From JBBRCE01 sp038205115 (GTDB lineage: Bacteria; Planctomycetota; Planctomycetia; Pirellulales; JBBRCE01): a stretch of 64,000 nt of DNA. The stretch covers positions 261,939-325,938 of the forward strand of contig JBBRCE010000001.1 in assembly GCA_038205115.1 (NCBI GenBank), in the 5' to 3' direction. Shown here one piece after another: positions 25,970 to 35,427 of the stretch. Each line of letters begins with the position of its first letter. Position 1 is the stretch's first letter. Under the pieces are notes generated by a model. The model was not told the DNA's origin and ran no database searches. It was given only the letters and a program-made list of their open reading frames with translations. Made by a program: the position numbers and the translations under genes.

Positions 25970-26848
25970 TTAACGACGCCGGGCGACGCGCAGCTTGGCG
26001 CTGCGCGCACGCGGATTGGCGGCGACTTCCCTGTCGCTGGCTCGTAACGGCCTTTTGGTAATCACTTCCAGGCGTGGATCGTTGCGAAAAGCCTCTTTGA
26101 CGGGGCGATCTTCCAACGAATGAAAACTGATGATCGCCAGAATTCCGCCCGGCGACAGGCAATCTGGCAACACCGCCAGGGCGCGCTCCAGCGACTTGAG
26201 TTCTTCGTTCACGGCAATCCGCAAGGCCTGAAACGTCCGCGTGGCGGCATCGATTCGCTCGCCCTGAAAACTTCGCGGCACGCAACGCCGCACCAGCGCG
26301 GCCAACTGGTCTGCGGTACGAATCGGCTCGTCTTCGCGAGTCGCGACAATCTTCCGCGCGATCCGCCGGCTGTAACGTTCCTCGCCAAATTGAAAAATCA
26401 AATTCGCCAGCCGCTCCTCGCCAATATGCGACAGCAATCGCCAGGCAGGCTCGCCGGCAGTTGGATCGAAACGCAAGTCCAGCGGTCCCTCGGCGTCAAA
26501 ACTAAAACCGCGGTCGCGATCGGCCAATTGATCGCTGGATAAACCCAGGTCCAGCACAATGCCATCGACGGCCGTGATATCGAGTTGTTTTAAAACCTGT
26601 GGCAGCTCGCAAAAATTGGCATGAACCAACTTGATTGGCAAGCCGGCGAGGTTTTTCTCGGCGGCGTCGAGCGCGGCCGGATCGCGATCCATCGACAGCA
26701 ATTGCCCCGTGTCTCCTAGCAGTTCGGCCAACATCCGCGAATGCCCGCCGGCCCCGAGTGTGCCATCCACCAACGTCAGGCCAGCGCGCGGCGCAAGCGC
26801 CGCAAGAATTTCGGCCGGCATGACGGATACGTGAATCGGCGACGACAC
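25970..26848 (-). CDS. rsmH: 16S rRNA (cytosine(1402)-N(4))-methyltransferase
   Basis: About 292 aa from a GTG at 26848 (MSSPIHVSVMPAEIL); a longer form from a GTG at 26908 adds 20 residues. Neither has a clear Shine-Dalgarno; the shorter fits the family start better. Motifs are the SAM-binding TLVDGTLGAGGHSRML, GIVLDLGLSSDQL, RGFSFDAEGPLDLRFD, TFQALRIAVNEEL and IISFHSLEDRPVKEAF, ending in RRPLRAS-like KRPLRASDREVAANPRARS. It methylates N4 of C1402 in the ribosomal P site. No mraZ gene precedes it; the LysM gene follows. Confidence 0.95.
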   Translation of the reverse strand: MSSPIHVSVMPAEILAALAPRAGLTLVDGTLGAGGHSRMLAELLGDTGQLLSMDRDPAALDAAEKNLAGLPIKLVHANFCELPQVLKQLDITAVDGIVLDLGLSSDQLADRDRGFSFDAEGPLDLRFDPTAGEPAWRLLSHIGEERLANLIFQFGEERYSRRIARKIVATREDEPIRTADQLAALVRRCVPRSFQGERIDAATRTFQALRIAVNEELKSLERALAVLPDCLSPGGILAIISFHSLEDRPVKEAFRNDPRLEVITKRPLRASDREVAANPRARSAKLRVARRR

Positions 26849-27583
26849 GGCAAAACTCGGCAGTGCCGAACCACGTGAAATCAGGTTTGGTAAGCAGGCG
26901 ACAAGCACGACACGAAGCTCGAAATGCTAGCAGAATTTGCTCGGCAGACACAGCCGGAAACGATCCAATCGGTTCAATACCGCGATCGCGTATCGGAATC
27001 AAGAGCGGTCTGACCGTGGCGCATCGTCATCAACTGCCCGGACGACCCCAATTGTCCAGCTTGCCAAAAATATTTCCGAAAAATTCGCTTCCGGTGAGCC
27101 GCCGATGAGCGATCGCAGCGAAAATTCGCAAGTGGCATTGCTAGCAACATGTTTCGTCCAGTCCGTGGCCATTTTGAGCATGGCACGGCCGCTAGCAAGG
27201 ATTGCGATAAGTCGATTTTCTGCAAGCACTTGAGCCACGCGAACGGGCGTGATTGACGACTCTGAAAAAACGGAGTAAACTCGGCCCGAACGCTGTATGT
27301 TGTGGTCATGGCAGGCATCCACCACAACCTATAGATGTGCAGCCATTTTCTTCTTGAGACACTCCAGCCGCTTTGGCAGGCATCTCAGGGCGTAAAATTG
27401 CCTTGCTATGAGGTCGCCTCAAGCAGGCTCCTGGCAAAAAAAACGCGACCGCGGTCGAGCTCAATGAACTCGGTCAAGCGGCATGCCAGCGACGGCCGAT
27501 ATGGACAAAGTAAGTATACTTGTGTATACTTAATGGCAAGGGATGCCCAATTCAGGATTCTTCCCACGCAAGGAGCTGTTGCA
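26849..27583. other. Divergent intergenic region between rsmH and nrdJ
   Basis: These 735 bp contain no convincing gene. They do hold a second promoter candidate, TTGACG (27253-27258) with TAAACT (27276-27281) at 17 bp, a 7-bp hairpin TTGTGGT/ACCACAA (27300-27327), and the promoter with dyad listed separately. No cobalamin riboswitch core was found here although nrdJ is a B12 enzyme. Confidence 0.5.
27502..27532 (+). promoter_or_regulatory. nrdJ promoter overlapped by an operator-like dyad
   Basis: TGGACA (27502-27507) and TATACT (27525-27530) are separated by 17 bp, a near-consensus sigma-70 promoter about 50 bp before the nrdJ ATG. The -10 lies inside a 9-bp inverted repeat TAAGTATAC (27511-27519) and GTATACTTA (27524-27532). 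The dyad does not match the NrdR box consensus as I know it, so the regulator is unidentified. Confidence 0.6.
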
Positions 27584-30500
27584 ATGGCAAGTGCGGAACT
27601 CGGCCTCAAGATTCCATCGAAAAAAATATTGAATAAACGCAGCGTGGGGCGTCGTCGGTTGACGGCCATCGCCATCGAGCCAATGTTCTGCCCGGAAGAC
27701 GCGGCCGATCCGTTCGATACCGTGCAATGGGATTTGCGGACTGCCGCCATCAAAGGCGAGTCGGGCGAGGTGCTGTTCGAGCAAACCGATTGCGAGGTTC
27801 CGAGTTGGTGGAGCCAATTGGCGACCAACGTTGTGGTCAGCAAGTATTTCTACGGCGAGATCAACACGCCCGAGCGTGAGAAGTCCGTTCGGCAGTTGAT
27901 TCACCGGGTGACGCGCACGATTGCCGACTGGGGTAAGGCTGATGGCTACTTCGCCAGCGAAGACGACGGCGAGCGATTCTATCGCGACCTGACTTGGCTG
28001 TGCCTGCATCAGCATGGCGCGTTCAATTCGCCCGTCTGGTTTAATGTGGGCTTGCACGCTCAATACGGAATCAGCGGCGCGCAGTGTAACTGGTGCTGGA
28101 ATCCGGAGACCAACACAGTTGTTCAACCGCAGAACACCTACGAGTTTCCGCAAGGTTCCGCCTGCTTCATCCAAAGCGTGCAAGACAACATGGAAGACAT
28201 CATGGAACTCGCGCGGAGCGAGGCCATGCTGTTCAAATTCGGTTCCGGCACAGGCACCGACCTCTCGACGCTGCGTTCGCATCGCGAAAAACTTTCGGGT
28301 GGCGGACGTCCGTCCGGTCCGCTGTCGTTCATGCGGGTGTACGATCAAATTGCTGCCGTGGTCAAGAGTGGCGGCAAGACGCGTCGCGCGGCCAAGATGC
28401 AGTCCATCAAGGTCTGGCACCCCGACGTGATGGAATTCATCGAATGCAAACATAAGGAAGAACGCAAGGCCCGCTGCCTGATCGAACACGGCGGTTACGA
28501 AGCCAACTTCAACGGCGAAGCGTACAGTTCGGTGATGTTCCAAAACGCGAATCTTTCGGTCCGCTTGACCGACGATTTCATGCAAGCCGTGGTGGAAGAC
28601 AAGCCCTGGACCACGCACTGGGTGACCGACGCCAAGCAAGCGGGTCCTACATGGCCGGCGCGCGATGTGTTGGCCAAAATGGCCGAATGTGCTTGGTCCT
28701 GCGGCGATCCAGGCGTGCAGTACGACACCACCATCAACAAGTGGCACACCTGCCCGAACTCGGGCCGCATTAACGCCAGCAATCCGTGTTCGGAATACAT
28801 GTTTTTGGACGATACGGCCTGCAATCTGTCCAGCATCAATTTGATGAAGTTCCGCCAAAGCGACGGCACGTTCGATGTCGACCGTTTCAAGGGCGCTTGC
28901 CGGTTGTTCTTTATCGCCCAAGAAATTCTGGTCGATCATGCCAGCTATCCGACCAAGCGAATTGCCGAAAATAGCCACAAATATCGCCCGCTCGGCTTGG
29001 GTTATTCGAATATCGGCAGCCTGATCATGTCGAGCGGCATTCCTTACGATTCGGACGCGGCACGCGGCTTGTGCGGTGCGATGACCGCGATGTTGCACGG
29101 TGCGGCCAATCTGACCAGTGCCGAATTGGCCGACGCCGTTGGTACGTTTGACGGTTACGAAGCCAATCGCGAACCGATGCTCAAAGTGATGCAAATGCAT
29201 CGCGACGCCGTCGAAGGCATCGACGACTCCTGCCCGTTGTACCTGAAAGAGGCGTCGCGGCAGGTGTGGGACGAAGTGCTTGAGGCGGGCCGCGCCGTTG
29301 GTTTCCGCAACGCGCAGGCCACGGTCTTGGCGCCCACCGGCACGATCAGCTTCTTGATGGACTGCGATACCACCGGCATCGAGCCGGACATTGCGCTAGT
29401 CAAGTACAAGCAATTGGCTGGCGGCGGCATGCTCAAGATCGTCAACAATACCGTGCCGCTTTCGCTCAAAACGCTGGGCTACGATCAGCCGGAGATTGAA
29501 TCGATCCTGGCGTACATCGAAAAAGAAGACACCATCGAAGGCGCCGCGGATCTCAAGGACGAGCATCTGCCGGTATTCGATTGTGCCTTTCAGCCGCGCA
29601 ACGGCACGCGGAGCATCAACTGGCACGCGCACGTGTCGATGATGGCTGCCGCGCAGCCATTCCTGTCCGGTGCCATTTCCAAAACGGTCAACATGCCGCG
29701 CGAAACGACGCCGGCCGACGTGGCCGATGCGTATCTCGAAGGCTGGCGTTTGGGCTTAAAGGCTCTGGCCATCTATCGCGATGGTTCCAAAGAAAGCCAA
29801 CCGCTGAACACAGGCACTGAGGCCGACAAAGCCGCGGCCAAGGTGATTGCCACGCCGCGTCGTGAACGCCTGCCGGACACACGCCACAGCATCACCCACA
29901 AGTTCAGCATCGCCGGGCACGAAGGTTATATCACCGTCGGCCTGTACGAAGACGGACGCCCGGGCGAGATGTTCATCACCATGGCCAAAGAAGGCAGCAC
30001 CATCGGCGGTTTGATGGACTGCTTTGGCACGGCCGTTTCGATGAGCTGGCAATATGGCGTGCCGCTGGAAGTGTATGTGAATAAGTTCTCGCACACGCGC
30101 TTCGAGCCGATGGGGCACACCAAGAATCCGGATATTCGGATTGCCAAGAGCCTGGTGGACTACATTTTCCGTTGGTTGGGCATTACGTTCTTGCCCGGCT
30201 ATCGCGAAGCCAACAAGGGACTGTTCACCGCCGCCGACGATGCCGCTGCCAAAAGCGCTTCGACCTTGGCTGCCGAAGAAACGGCCAGCGAAATGCGTTC
30301 GATCAACAAGACGCAAGCCGCTGCCACAGCAGCAGTGAAGAAATCGTCGGGCGTCGCTACCAAGACGGCTTCCTCACCGGCCAAGTCGGCTGTCAATCCG
30401 GCTGGTAAATCTGGTGCAACTAATGGGCAGGGCACCGGCCGCAAGCCAGACGCCGATCTGTTGGCCCGCTCCGGCGTCTCGATGAAGATCGACCTCAACG

Positions 30501-30640
30501 GTGGGCCGATGGCGCGCAGCGAGCAATTTGCCAGCTTCCAATTAGATGCTCCAAGCTGCGATAATTGCGGCGCCATCACCGTCCGCAACGGTAACTGTTA
30601 CCTCTGCCACAACTGCGGCAACAGCATGGGCTGCTCGTAG
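27584..30640 (+). CDS. nrdJ: Adenosylcobalamin-dependent (class II) ribonucleotide reductase
   Basis: 1018 aa from the ATG at 27584, which has AAGGAG 8 nt upstream; the frame open to 27335 adds 83 residues that look non-coding. The barrel motifs are FNSPVWFNVG, FKFGSGTGTDLSTLRSHRE, NPCSEYMFLDDTACNLSSIN with the radical-site Cys region, and the NAQATVLAPTGTISFLMDCDTTG block. The carboxy end has a Lys/Ala/Ser-rich linker (about 900-960) and a Cys-rich tail CDNCGAITVRNG with CYLCHNCGNSMGCS, expected to pass electrons to the active site. It makes dNTPs without oxygen but needs B12. Confidence 0.97.
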   Translation: MASAELGLKIPSKKILNKRSVGRRRLTAIAIEPMFCPEDAADPFDTVQWDLRTAAIKGESGEVLFEQTDCEVPSWWSQLATNVVVSKYFYGEINTPEREKSVRQLIHRVTRTIADWGKADGYFASEDDGERFYRDLTWLCLHQHGAFNSPVWFNVGLHAQYGISGAQCNWCWNPETNTVVQPQNTYEFPQGSACFIQSVQDNMEDIMELARSEAMLFKFGSGTGTDLSTLRSHREKLSGGGRPSGPLSFMRVYDQIAAVVKSGGKTRRAAKMQSIKVWHPDVMEFIECKHKEERKARCLIEHGGYEANFNGEAYSSVMFQNANLSVRLTDDFMQAVVEDKPWTTHWVTDAKQAGPTWPARDVLAKMAECAWSCGDPGVQYDTTINKWHTCPNSGRINASNPCSEYMFLDDTACNLSSINLMKFRQSDGTFDVDRFKGACRLFFIAQEILVDHASYPTKRIAENSHKYRPLGLGYSNIGSLIMSSGIPYDSDAARGLCGAMTAMLHGAANLTSAELADAVGTFDGYEANREPMLKVMQMHRDAVEGIDDSCPLYLKEASRQVWDEVLEAGRAVGFRNAQATVLAPTGTISFLMDCDTTGIEPDIALVKYKQLAGGGMLKIVNNTVPLSLKTLGYDQPEIESILAYIEKEDTIEGAADLKDEHLPVFDCAFQPRNGTRSINWHAHVSMMAAAQPFLSGAISKTVNMPRETTPADVADAYLEGWRLGLKALAIYRDGSKESQPLNTGTEADKAAAKVIATPRRERLPDTRHSITHKFSIAGHEGYITVGLYEDGRPGEMFITMAKEGSTIGGLMDCFGTAVSMSWQYGVPLEVYVNKFSHTRFEPMGHTKNPDIRIAKSLVDYIFRWLGITFLPGYREANKGLFTAADDAAAKSASTLAAEETASEMRSINKTQAAATAAVKKSSGVATKTASSPAKSAVNPAGKSGATNGQGTGRKPDADLLARSGVSMKIDLNGGPMARSEQFASFQLDAPSCDNCGAITVRNGNCYLCHNCGNSMGCS

Positions 30641-30686
30641 GTCAGGCGAGGGAAGCGCGAGCCGCTTCAAGATTTCGAAAATGTCG

Positions 30687-30721
30687 ACGGGCGTCGCGGA
30701 TCAGTTTTCTGCGACGCCCGT
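30687..30721. terminator. Bidirectional terminator between nrdJ and uvrB
   Basis: ACGGGCGTCGC (30687-30697) and GCGACGCCCGT (30711-30721) form an 11-bp perfect stem with a 13-nt loop, followed on the plus strand by TGTTCGTTT. It lies between the stops of convergent nrdJ (30640) and uvrB (30732), so it can serve both. Confidence 0.75.
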
Positions 30722-30731
30722 TGTTCGTTTC

Positions 30732-32810
30732 TCAGATGCTTTTCTTGGGTCGCGGCACGCGATTGACGGCCGAACGCTGCGTGCGTTTGGCGCCCTGGCT
30801 GCCCTTGCCAAGTTTGACCGGCATTTCGCCGACGGTCTTGCCCATCGAGTCGCGCATTTGTTCGATGCGATCGCGGAGATTGGCGGCGCGTTCGAAGTCC
30901 AGCGCCTCGGCGGCGGCGAACATTTCTGCTTCTAGCTCGGACAGGAATTCTTCGGTAATGTATTGCGCCTCGTCGGTGCGCCCGACGGCTGCGTTGGCCT
31001 TGGCGTGGGCGGCCGCTTCGGATTCGATGCCAGCGCGGATGCTCTTAATGATGGTGGCCGGCGTGATCCCGTGGTCGCGGTTGTACTCTTCTTGAATGGC
31101 GCGGCGACGCTGGGTTTCTTCGATGGCTTTTTGCATCGAGTTGGTGACGCGGTCGGCGTACAGAATCACCTTGGCATTCACATTGCGCGCGGCGCGGCCA
31201 ATGGTTTGAATGAGTGACGTTTCACTCCGCAAAAAGCCCTCTTTGTCGGCGTCCATGATCGCCACCATCGAAACTTCCGGCAGGTCCAAACCTTCGCGCA
31301 ATAGGTTGACGCCCACCAGCGCGTCGAAGCGCCCTTGTCGCAGATCGCGGAGTAGTTCCACACGTTCGAAGGCATCCAACTCACTGTGCAGCCACTTGCA
31401 ACTGACACCTTTTTCGCTCAGATAAAACGAAAGATCTTCCGCCAGCCGCTTTGTGAGGGCAGTGACCAACACCCGGTCGCCCTGCGCCGTACGCTCTTTT
31501 ATTTGACCGAGCAGATGCTCGACTTGACCACGAGCCGGCACGACTTCGATGATCGGATCCAGCAGGCCAGTGGGGCGAATGATCTGCTCGACAAACTCGC
31601 CACCACTCTGCTGCATTTCGTACGGTCCAGGCGTGGCCGAAACAAAGACCAGTTGATTGATTTTTCGCTCCCATTCTTCGAACTTCAGCGGCCGATTATC
31701 CATAGCGCTGGGCAAACGAAAGCCATGCTCCACCAATGTGGACTTGCGGTTGTAATCGCCGGCATACATGGCGCGAATTTGCGGCAGTGTAACGTGCGAC
31801 TCGTCGATGATCATCAGGTAATCGTCGGGAAAGTAGTTATACAGTGTGTCGGGCGTCGAACCGGCCGGACGGCCACTCAGCGGGCGACTGTAATTTTCCA
31901 CGCCAGGGCAATATCCCACCTCAAGCATCATTTCAATGTCGAACCGCGTGCGGGCGTTGAGCCGCTGGGCTTCCAACAATTTGTTGTGATCGCGAAACCA
32001 TTCCAATCGGTCTTCAAGCTCTTGTTTGATATCGGTCACGGCCGCCGCCACGCGAGCCTCAGGCATCACAAAGTGCTTGGCCGGATAAATGTACAGTTGC
32101 TGCTCACGCGAAATCACTTCGCCGCTGGTGGGATGAATGAACGAAAGCTTCTCGATTTCGTCGCCCCAGAACTCGATGCGATACGCAAACTCTTCGTAAG
32201 CCGGCCAAATTTCGACGCAATCGCCACGCACGCGGAACTTGGCGCGGGCAAATTCCACATCGTTACGCTGGTAATGAATATCCACCAGTTTGGAAATCAC
32301 CTGGTCGCGGTCGACGGCTTGCCCAATCGTCAGGCCGACCATCATGGATTTGTAGTCGCCGGGCGAGCCTAAACCGTAGATGCACGAGACGCTGGCCACA
32401 ATCAGCACATCGCGGCGGCTGACCAAAGCGCTGGTGCTGGCCAACCGCAGGCGGTCGATTTCTTCATTGATGGACGAATCTTTTTCAATGTAGATATCGC
32501 GCTGCGGAATGTAGGCTTCGGGCTGGTAGTAGTCGTAATAGCTGACAAAGTAGTGAACCGCGTTATGCGGAAAGAACTCTTTGAACTCGCCGTAAAGCTG
32601 TGCGGCCAGCGTCTTATTGTGCGAGAGCACCAGCGTGGGCCGCTGAAAATGCTGGATGACGTTGGCCATGGTAAACGTCTTGCCAGAACCGGTGACGCCC
32701 AGCAGCACCTGATGTTTTTGGCCGCTTTCAATGCCGCGCGTCAAGGCTTCGATGGCTTGCGGCTGATCGCCGGCAGGTTGGAACGGGCTGACGAGCTGAA
32801 ATTGCGGCAT
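30732..32810 (-). CDS. uvrB: Excinuclease ABC subunit B
   Basis: A 692-aa UvrB of usual length. Walker A is GVTGSGKTF (residues about 38-46), the damage-probing beta-hairpin is YDYYQPEAYIPQRDIYIEKD, the DEAD-like box is IIDESHVTLPQIR, and helicase motif VI is QTIGRAARN. The C-terminal UVR motif ELEAEMFAAAEALDFERAAN binds UvrC. UvrB verifies damage and loads UvrC in nucleotide excision repair. No other uvr gene is adjacent. The Shine-Dalgarno is weak. Confidence 0.98.
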   Translation of the reverse strand: MPQFQLVSPFQPAGDQPQAIEALTRGIESGQKHQVLLGVTGSGKTFTMANVIQHFQRPTLVLSHNKTLAAQLYGEFKEFFPHNAVHYFVSYYDYYQPEAYIPQRDIYIEKDSSINEEIDRLRLASTSALVSRRDVLIVASVSCIYGLGSPGDYKSMMVGLTIGQAVDRDQVISKLVDIHYQRNDVEFARAKFRVRGDCVEIWPAYEEFAYRIEFWGDEIEKLSFIHPTSGEVISREQQLYIYPAKHFVMPEARVAAAVTDIKQELEDRLEWFRDHNKLLEAQRLNARTRFDIEMMLEVGYCPGVENYSRPLSGRPAGSTPDTLYNYFPDDYLMIIDESHVTLPQIRAMYAGDYNRKSTLVEHGFRLPSAMDNRPLKFEEWERKINQLVFVSATPGPYEMQQSGGEFVEQIIRPTGLLDPIIEVVPARGQVEHLLGQIKERTAQGDRVLVTALTKRLAEDLSFYLSEKGVSCKWLHSELDAFERVELLRDLRQGRFDALVGVNLLREGLDLPEVSMVAIMDADKEGFLRSETSLIQTIGRAARNVNAKVILYADRVTNSMQKAIEETQRRRAIQEEYNRDHGITPATIIKSIRAGIESEAAAHAKANAAVGRTDEAQYITEEFLSELEAEMFAAAEALDFERAANLRDRIEQMRDSMGKTVGEMPVKLGKGSQGAKRTQRSAVNRVPRPKKSI

Positions 32811-33220
32811 GAGAGTCCGGGCAATTGGGGTTCGGGCGACAGAAGCTTCATTCTATGGGGCATGGCAGCGCGGGACCAGCGCAGAGCCAGCCACGACCGC
32901 GAGTTGCGGTTCGTCATCGCAACTTCCATCGCAATCAAAATCCCCTTAAGTCATTCATTTGGATCGCAAGAGCGGAGACAAAAACCGTCGATTTTTCGAT
33001 TTAATGCTTTGCACCCCTTGCCATGCGCGCACCCGCAATTAAAATGCTGACTTACTTGCCGCTCCCGACATTGTGAAAAAAAACACAAAGTAGGGTTTAC
33101 GGCGGGAGAATCGCGGTTTATGGCCGGATGCCGGACGGTCTTGACTGCCGGAAGTTGCCGGGAGTCAGACGCTAAGCGGGATTGATTCGTATTTGATCGA
33201 GCCAGTCCGGGAGTGCTGCA
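32811..33220. other. Intergenic region upstream of the ATP synthase operon
   Basis: 410 bp between divergent uvrB and the atp operon. A plus-strand promoter candidate is TTGCCA (33018-33023) with TAAAAT (33040-33045) at 16 bp. A short stem TTGTG/CACAA around an A8 loop follows at about 33073-33091. No gene is seen. Confidence 0.4.
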
Positions 33221-33469
33221 TTGCGCGATTCCGAAGACCGAGACGATCGCGAAGCGGAGTCGCGGGCGGTTGCCTCGGGCATGGAGTGGGCCATGCGAAT
33301 TACGGTGGTCGGATTCGAAATGGTCGTGCCTGGCGTGCTGGGCGTTTGGCTGGACGAAAAGCTCGGCACCAAGCTGGTGTTTACGTTGATCGGATTCGCG
33401 CTCGGTTTAAGCTGGGCGCTGTGGCATTTGTTGAAGATGACTGGCAAGCCGGGCGGTCCAAAAACCTGA
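33221..33469 (+). CDS. atpZ: AtpZ/AtpI-like membrane protein
   Basis: An 82-aa protein with a TTG start (GGGAG about 8 nt upstream). A charged N-terminus (RDSEDRDDREAESRA) precedes two hydrophobic helices: ITVVGFEMVVPGVLGVWL and LVFTLIGFALGLSWALW, the hairpin shape of AtpZ/AtpI family proteins (DUF/AtpZ, related to Mg2+ or Ca2+ uptake in some species). It is the first gene of the ATP synthase operon, where this family usually lies, and may help c-ring assembly. Confidence 0.75.
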   Translation: MRDSEDRDDREAESRAVASGMEWAMRITVVGFEMVVPGVLGVWLDEKLGTKLVFTLIGFALGLSWALWHLLKMTGKPGGPKT

Positions 33470-33473
33470 CGGC

Positions 33474-33995
33474 TTGCCCTGGCGATATTTGAGAATTGCG
33501 TTGCATCCATCGTTTGTCAAATTGCTAGGAGCACTCTCTCGCCTGACATTTGTCATGCGCGTGGTGGTGCTGACGGCACTGATGGGGGCGGTGGGGTTGG
33601 CGGTGGCCGTGTTTGCTAATTGGCGGGGCGGGCAGGACGAAGTGTTGGCCGCTGGTTTGGCTGCCGGCGTATGCTTGTTGGCCGGTTACGGCGCGCTAGT
33701 GATTGCTAGCTTGTTCACCCGACCCGACGTCGCGGTGCTTGGTGTGCTTGGCGGGATGATGTTTCGGATGGCCATTCCGCTGGGGGTTTGCTTCGCGCTG
33801 ATTCAAAAGGGCAGTTGGCTGGTTGAGCGTGGGCTGCCGGGATATATGGTTGTGTTTTACTTGGTCGGTTTGCTGGTCGAGACCGTGATGGTTGTGCCGG
33901 CGTTAAATGCGGGCCAGGCAGTTCGAAGCGGATCGATATCGCATCGTCCTCCAGTAAGTCACCCCGCGTCAAAGGGTACATCGGCGCCACGTTAA
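33474..33995 (+). CDS. AtpI-like four-helix membrane protein
   Basis: A 173-aa frame from a TTG 4 bp after the atpZ stop; an ATG at 33555 is an alternative. Four hydrophobic segments are visible (near residues 25-48, 58-80, 86-108 and 122-145), followed by a polar tail. I recognise no strong motif. The position between atpZ and atpB and the size fit the poorly conserved AtpI protein of the Fo operon. Start uncertain. Confidence 0.6.
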   Translation: MPWRYLRIALHPSFVKLLGALSRLTFVMRVVVLTALMGAVGLAVAVFANWRGGQDEVLAAGLAAGVCLLAGYGALVIASLFTRPDVAVLGVLGGMMFRMAIPLGVCFALIQKGSWLVERGLPGYMVVFYLVGLLVETVMVVPALNAGQAVRSGSISHRPPVSHPASKGTSAPR

Positions 33996-34016
33996 GGCGT
34001 TGCCTCAGGTTGAATC

Positions 34017-34922
34017 ATGGCCGAACATTCCGAACATACTGAGCACGCCGCGCACGATCCGATGGCGCCCGAACATTTGTTTGGGCACGTCAAGGATTCT
34101 GACCATTTCGAGGTGCCGCGGGCGATGGGCCATGAGTGGGCAATTCCGCAGCCGTTGAAGTTGGAAACGCCGTTGATCGCGGCGAATCCGAATAAGCATC
34201 TCGAAGCGATGGACTTCAAGATCACCAAATTTATGGTGCTGGAAGTAGTCGTCGCGGTGCTGGTTGCGGCATTTTTCATTTCGGTTTCGAAGTGGGTGTC
34301 CCGGGGTGCGAGGCCGCGTGGACGCGCCTGGAACTTGCTGGAAACGTTTCTAGTTTTCATTCGCGACCAGGTTGCCCGTCCGGCGATTGGGCATCACGAC
34401 GCCGATAAGTTTTTGCCATTTCTTTGGACACTGTTCTTCTTTGTGCTGGGTTGCAACTTGATGGGCATGTTCCCTTGGATGGGTTCGCCAACGGGAAGCC
34501 TGGCAACGACCGCAGCGCTAGCACTGGTTACGTTTTGCGTGACGGTGGGCTCTGGAATGGTTAAGCTCGGCGTCCTGCACTTCGTTACCAGCCTTGTACC
34601 GCATATGGATTTGCCGCTGCCCATCAAGATTGTGTTGTGGCCGGGGATTCTGCTTTTAGAATTGGTCGGCTTGTTGATTAAGCATGTTGTGTTGGCGGTT
34701 CGCTTGTTGGCAAACGTCCTTGCGGGGCACTTAGTGTTGGCAGTGATCGTGGCGTTTATCGCGGCGACCGCGCATAGTGCAATTTGGCCAGCTGTGGCCG
34801 GCGCGAGCGTGCTTGGGGCCACTGCGTTAAGCTTATTGGAATTGTTCGTGGCCTTTTTACAGGCGTACGTTTTCACGTTTTTGGCGGCGTTGTTCATCGG
34901 CACGGCGATTCACCCGCATTAA
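34017..34922 (+). CDS. atpB: F1Fo ATP synthase subunit a
   Basis: A 301-aa membrane protein. A His/Glu-rich N-terminus of about 70 residues precedes six hydrophobic segments. The essential Arg of helix 5 is in VVLAVRLLANVLAGHLVL, matching E. coli aArg210, and LLLELVGLLIKH and LLELFVAFLQAYVFTFLAALF are the other family blocks. It forms the half-channels beside the c ring. The operon order after it is atpE, atpF, atpH. Confidence 0.96.
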   Translation: MAEHSEHTEHAAHDPMAPEHLFGHVKDSDHFEVPRAMGHEWAIPQPLKLETPLIAANPNKHLEAMDFKITKFMVLEVVVAVLVAAFFISVSKWVSRGARPRGRAWNLLETFLVFIRDQVARPAIGHHDADKFLPFLWTLFFFVLGCNLMGMFPWMGSPTGSLATTAALALVTFCVTVGSGMVKLGVLHFVTSLVPHMDLPLPIKIVLWPGILLLELVGLLIKHVVLAVRLLANVLAGHLVLAVIVAFIAATAHSAIWPAVAGASVLGATALSLLELFVAFLQAYVFTFLAALFIGTAIHPH

Positions 34923-35021
34923 TTCGCGAGCGCCACGCGTGCCAGATCGTCCGAATGTTTTTGAGTGTTTTGAACAAATTTTGGTTTGCACCATTTAGGT
35001 TTCCACAAGGAGAGCGGTACA

Positions 35022-35366
35022 GTGTACAAGTATTTGAAGGTTGCATTGATTGTGGTCGGTCTGGTGTTAATGTCGAATACGGTTTTTGCTCAACCAAAAA
35101 CCACGACGACAACCGCTGCAGAGGCACCCGCCGCGACGGTTCTGGATGCTGGTCACTTTAGCATCTTCTTCGGCGGTGCGTTCGGCGCGGGTTTGGTTAT
35201 CCTGGGCGCGGCGATGGGCATCGGCAAGATTGGTTCCAGCGCGGTCGAGAGCATGGCTCGTCAACCAGAAGTGGCTGGCCAAGTGCAAACCGCGATGATC
35301 ATTGCGGCCGCTCTGATCGAAGGTGCAACGTTCTTCGCGCTGATCGTTTGCATTCTGAAGAGCTAA
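35022..35366 (+). CDS. atpE: F1Fo ATP synthase subunit c with N-terminal signal-like extension
   Basis: 114 aa from a GTG at 35022, 9 nt after AAGGAG; a TTG at 34986 would place the Shine-Dalgarno inside the gene. Residues 1-25 (MYKYLKVALIVVGLVLMSNT, then VFAQ) look like a cleavable signal peptide, followed by a Thr/Ala linker. Two helices follow: FGAGLVILGAAMGIGKIG with loop SMARQPE, and IIAAALIEGATFFALIVCIL with the ion-carrying Glu. The usual Na+ ligands (Gln in helix 1, Ser-Thr after Glu) are not seen, so proton coupling is more likely. Confidence 0.93.
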   Translation: MYKYLKVALIVVGLVLMSNTVFAQPKTTTTTAAEAPAATVLDAGHFSIFFGGAFGAGLVILGAAMGIGKIGSSAVESMARQPEVAGQVQTAMIIAAALIEGATFFALIVCILKS

Positions 35367-35427
35367 GCTCATCTGCGACGATTCGCTCATTCCGTTGTCT
35401 CGATTTCCTTGGGTTTGGTTTTCCGCT

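Noticed and set aside
26849..27583. Cobalamin riboswitch ahead of nrdJ
   Set aside because: Looked for because nrdJ needs B12, but no GCCACTG-like or CCGGTG core segment is present.
27530..29200. 556-aa open frame antisense to nrdJ
   Set aside because: It mirrors the codon pattern of nrdJ, has no family motif, and nrdJ is certain. High GC produces such antisense frames.
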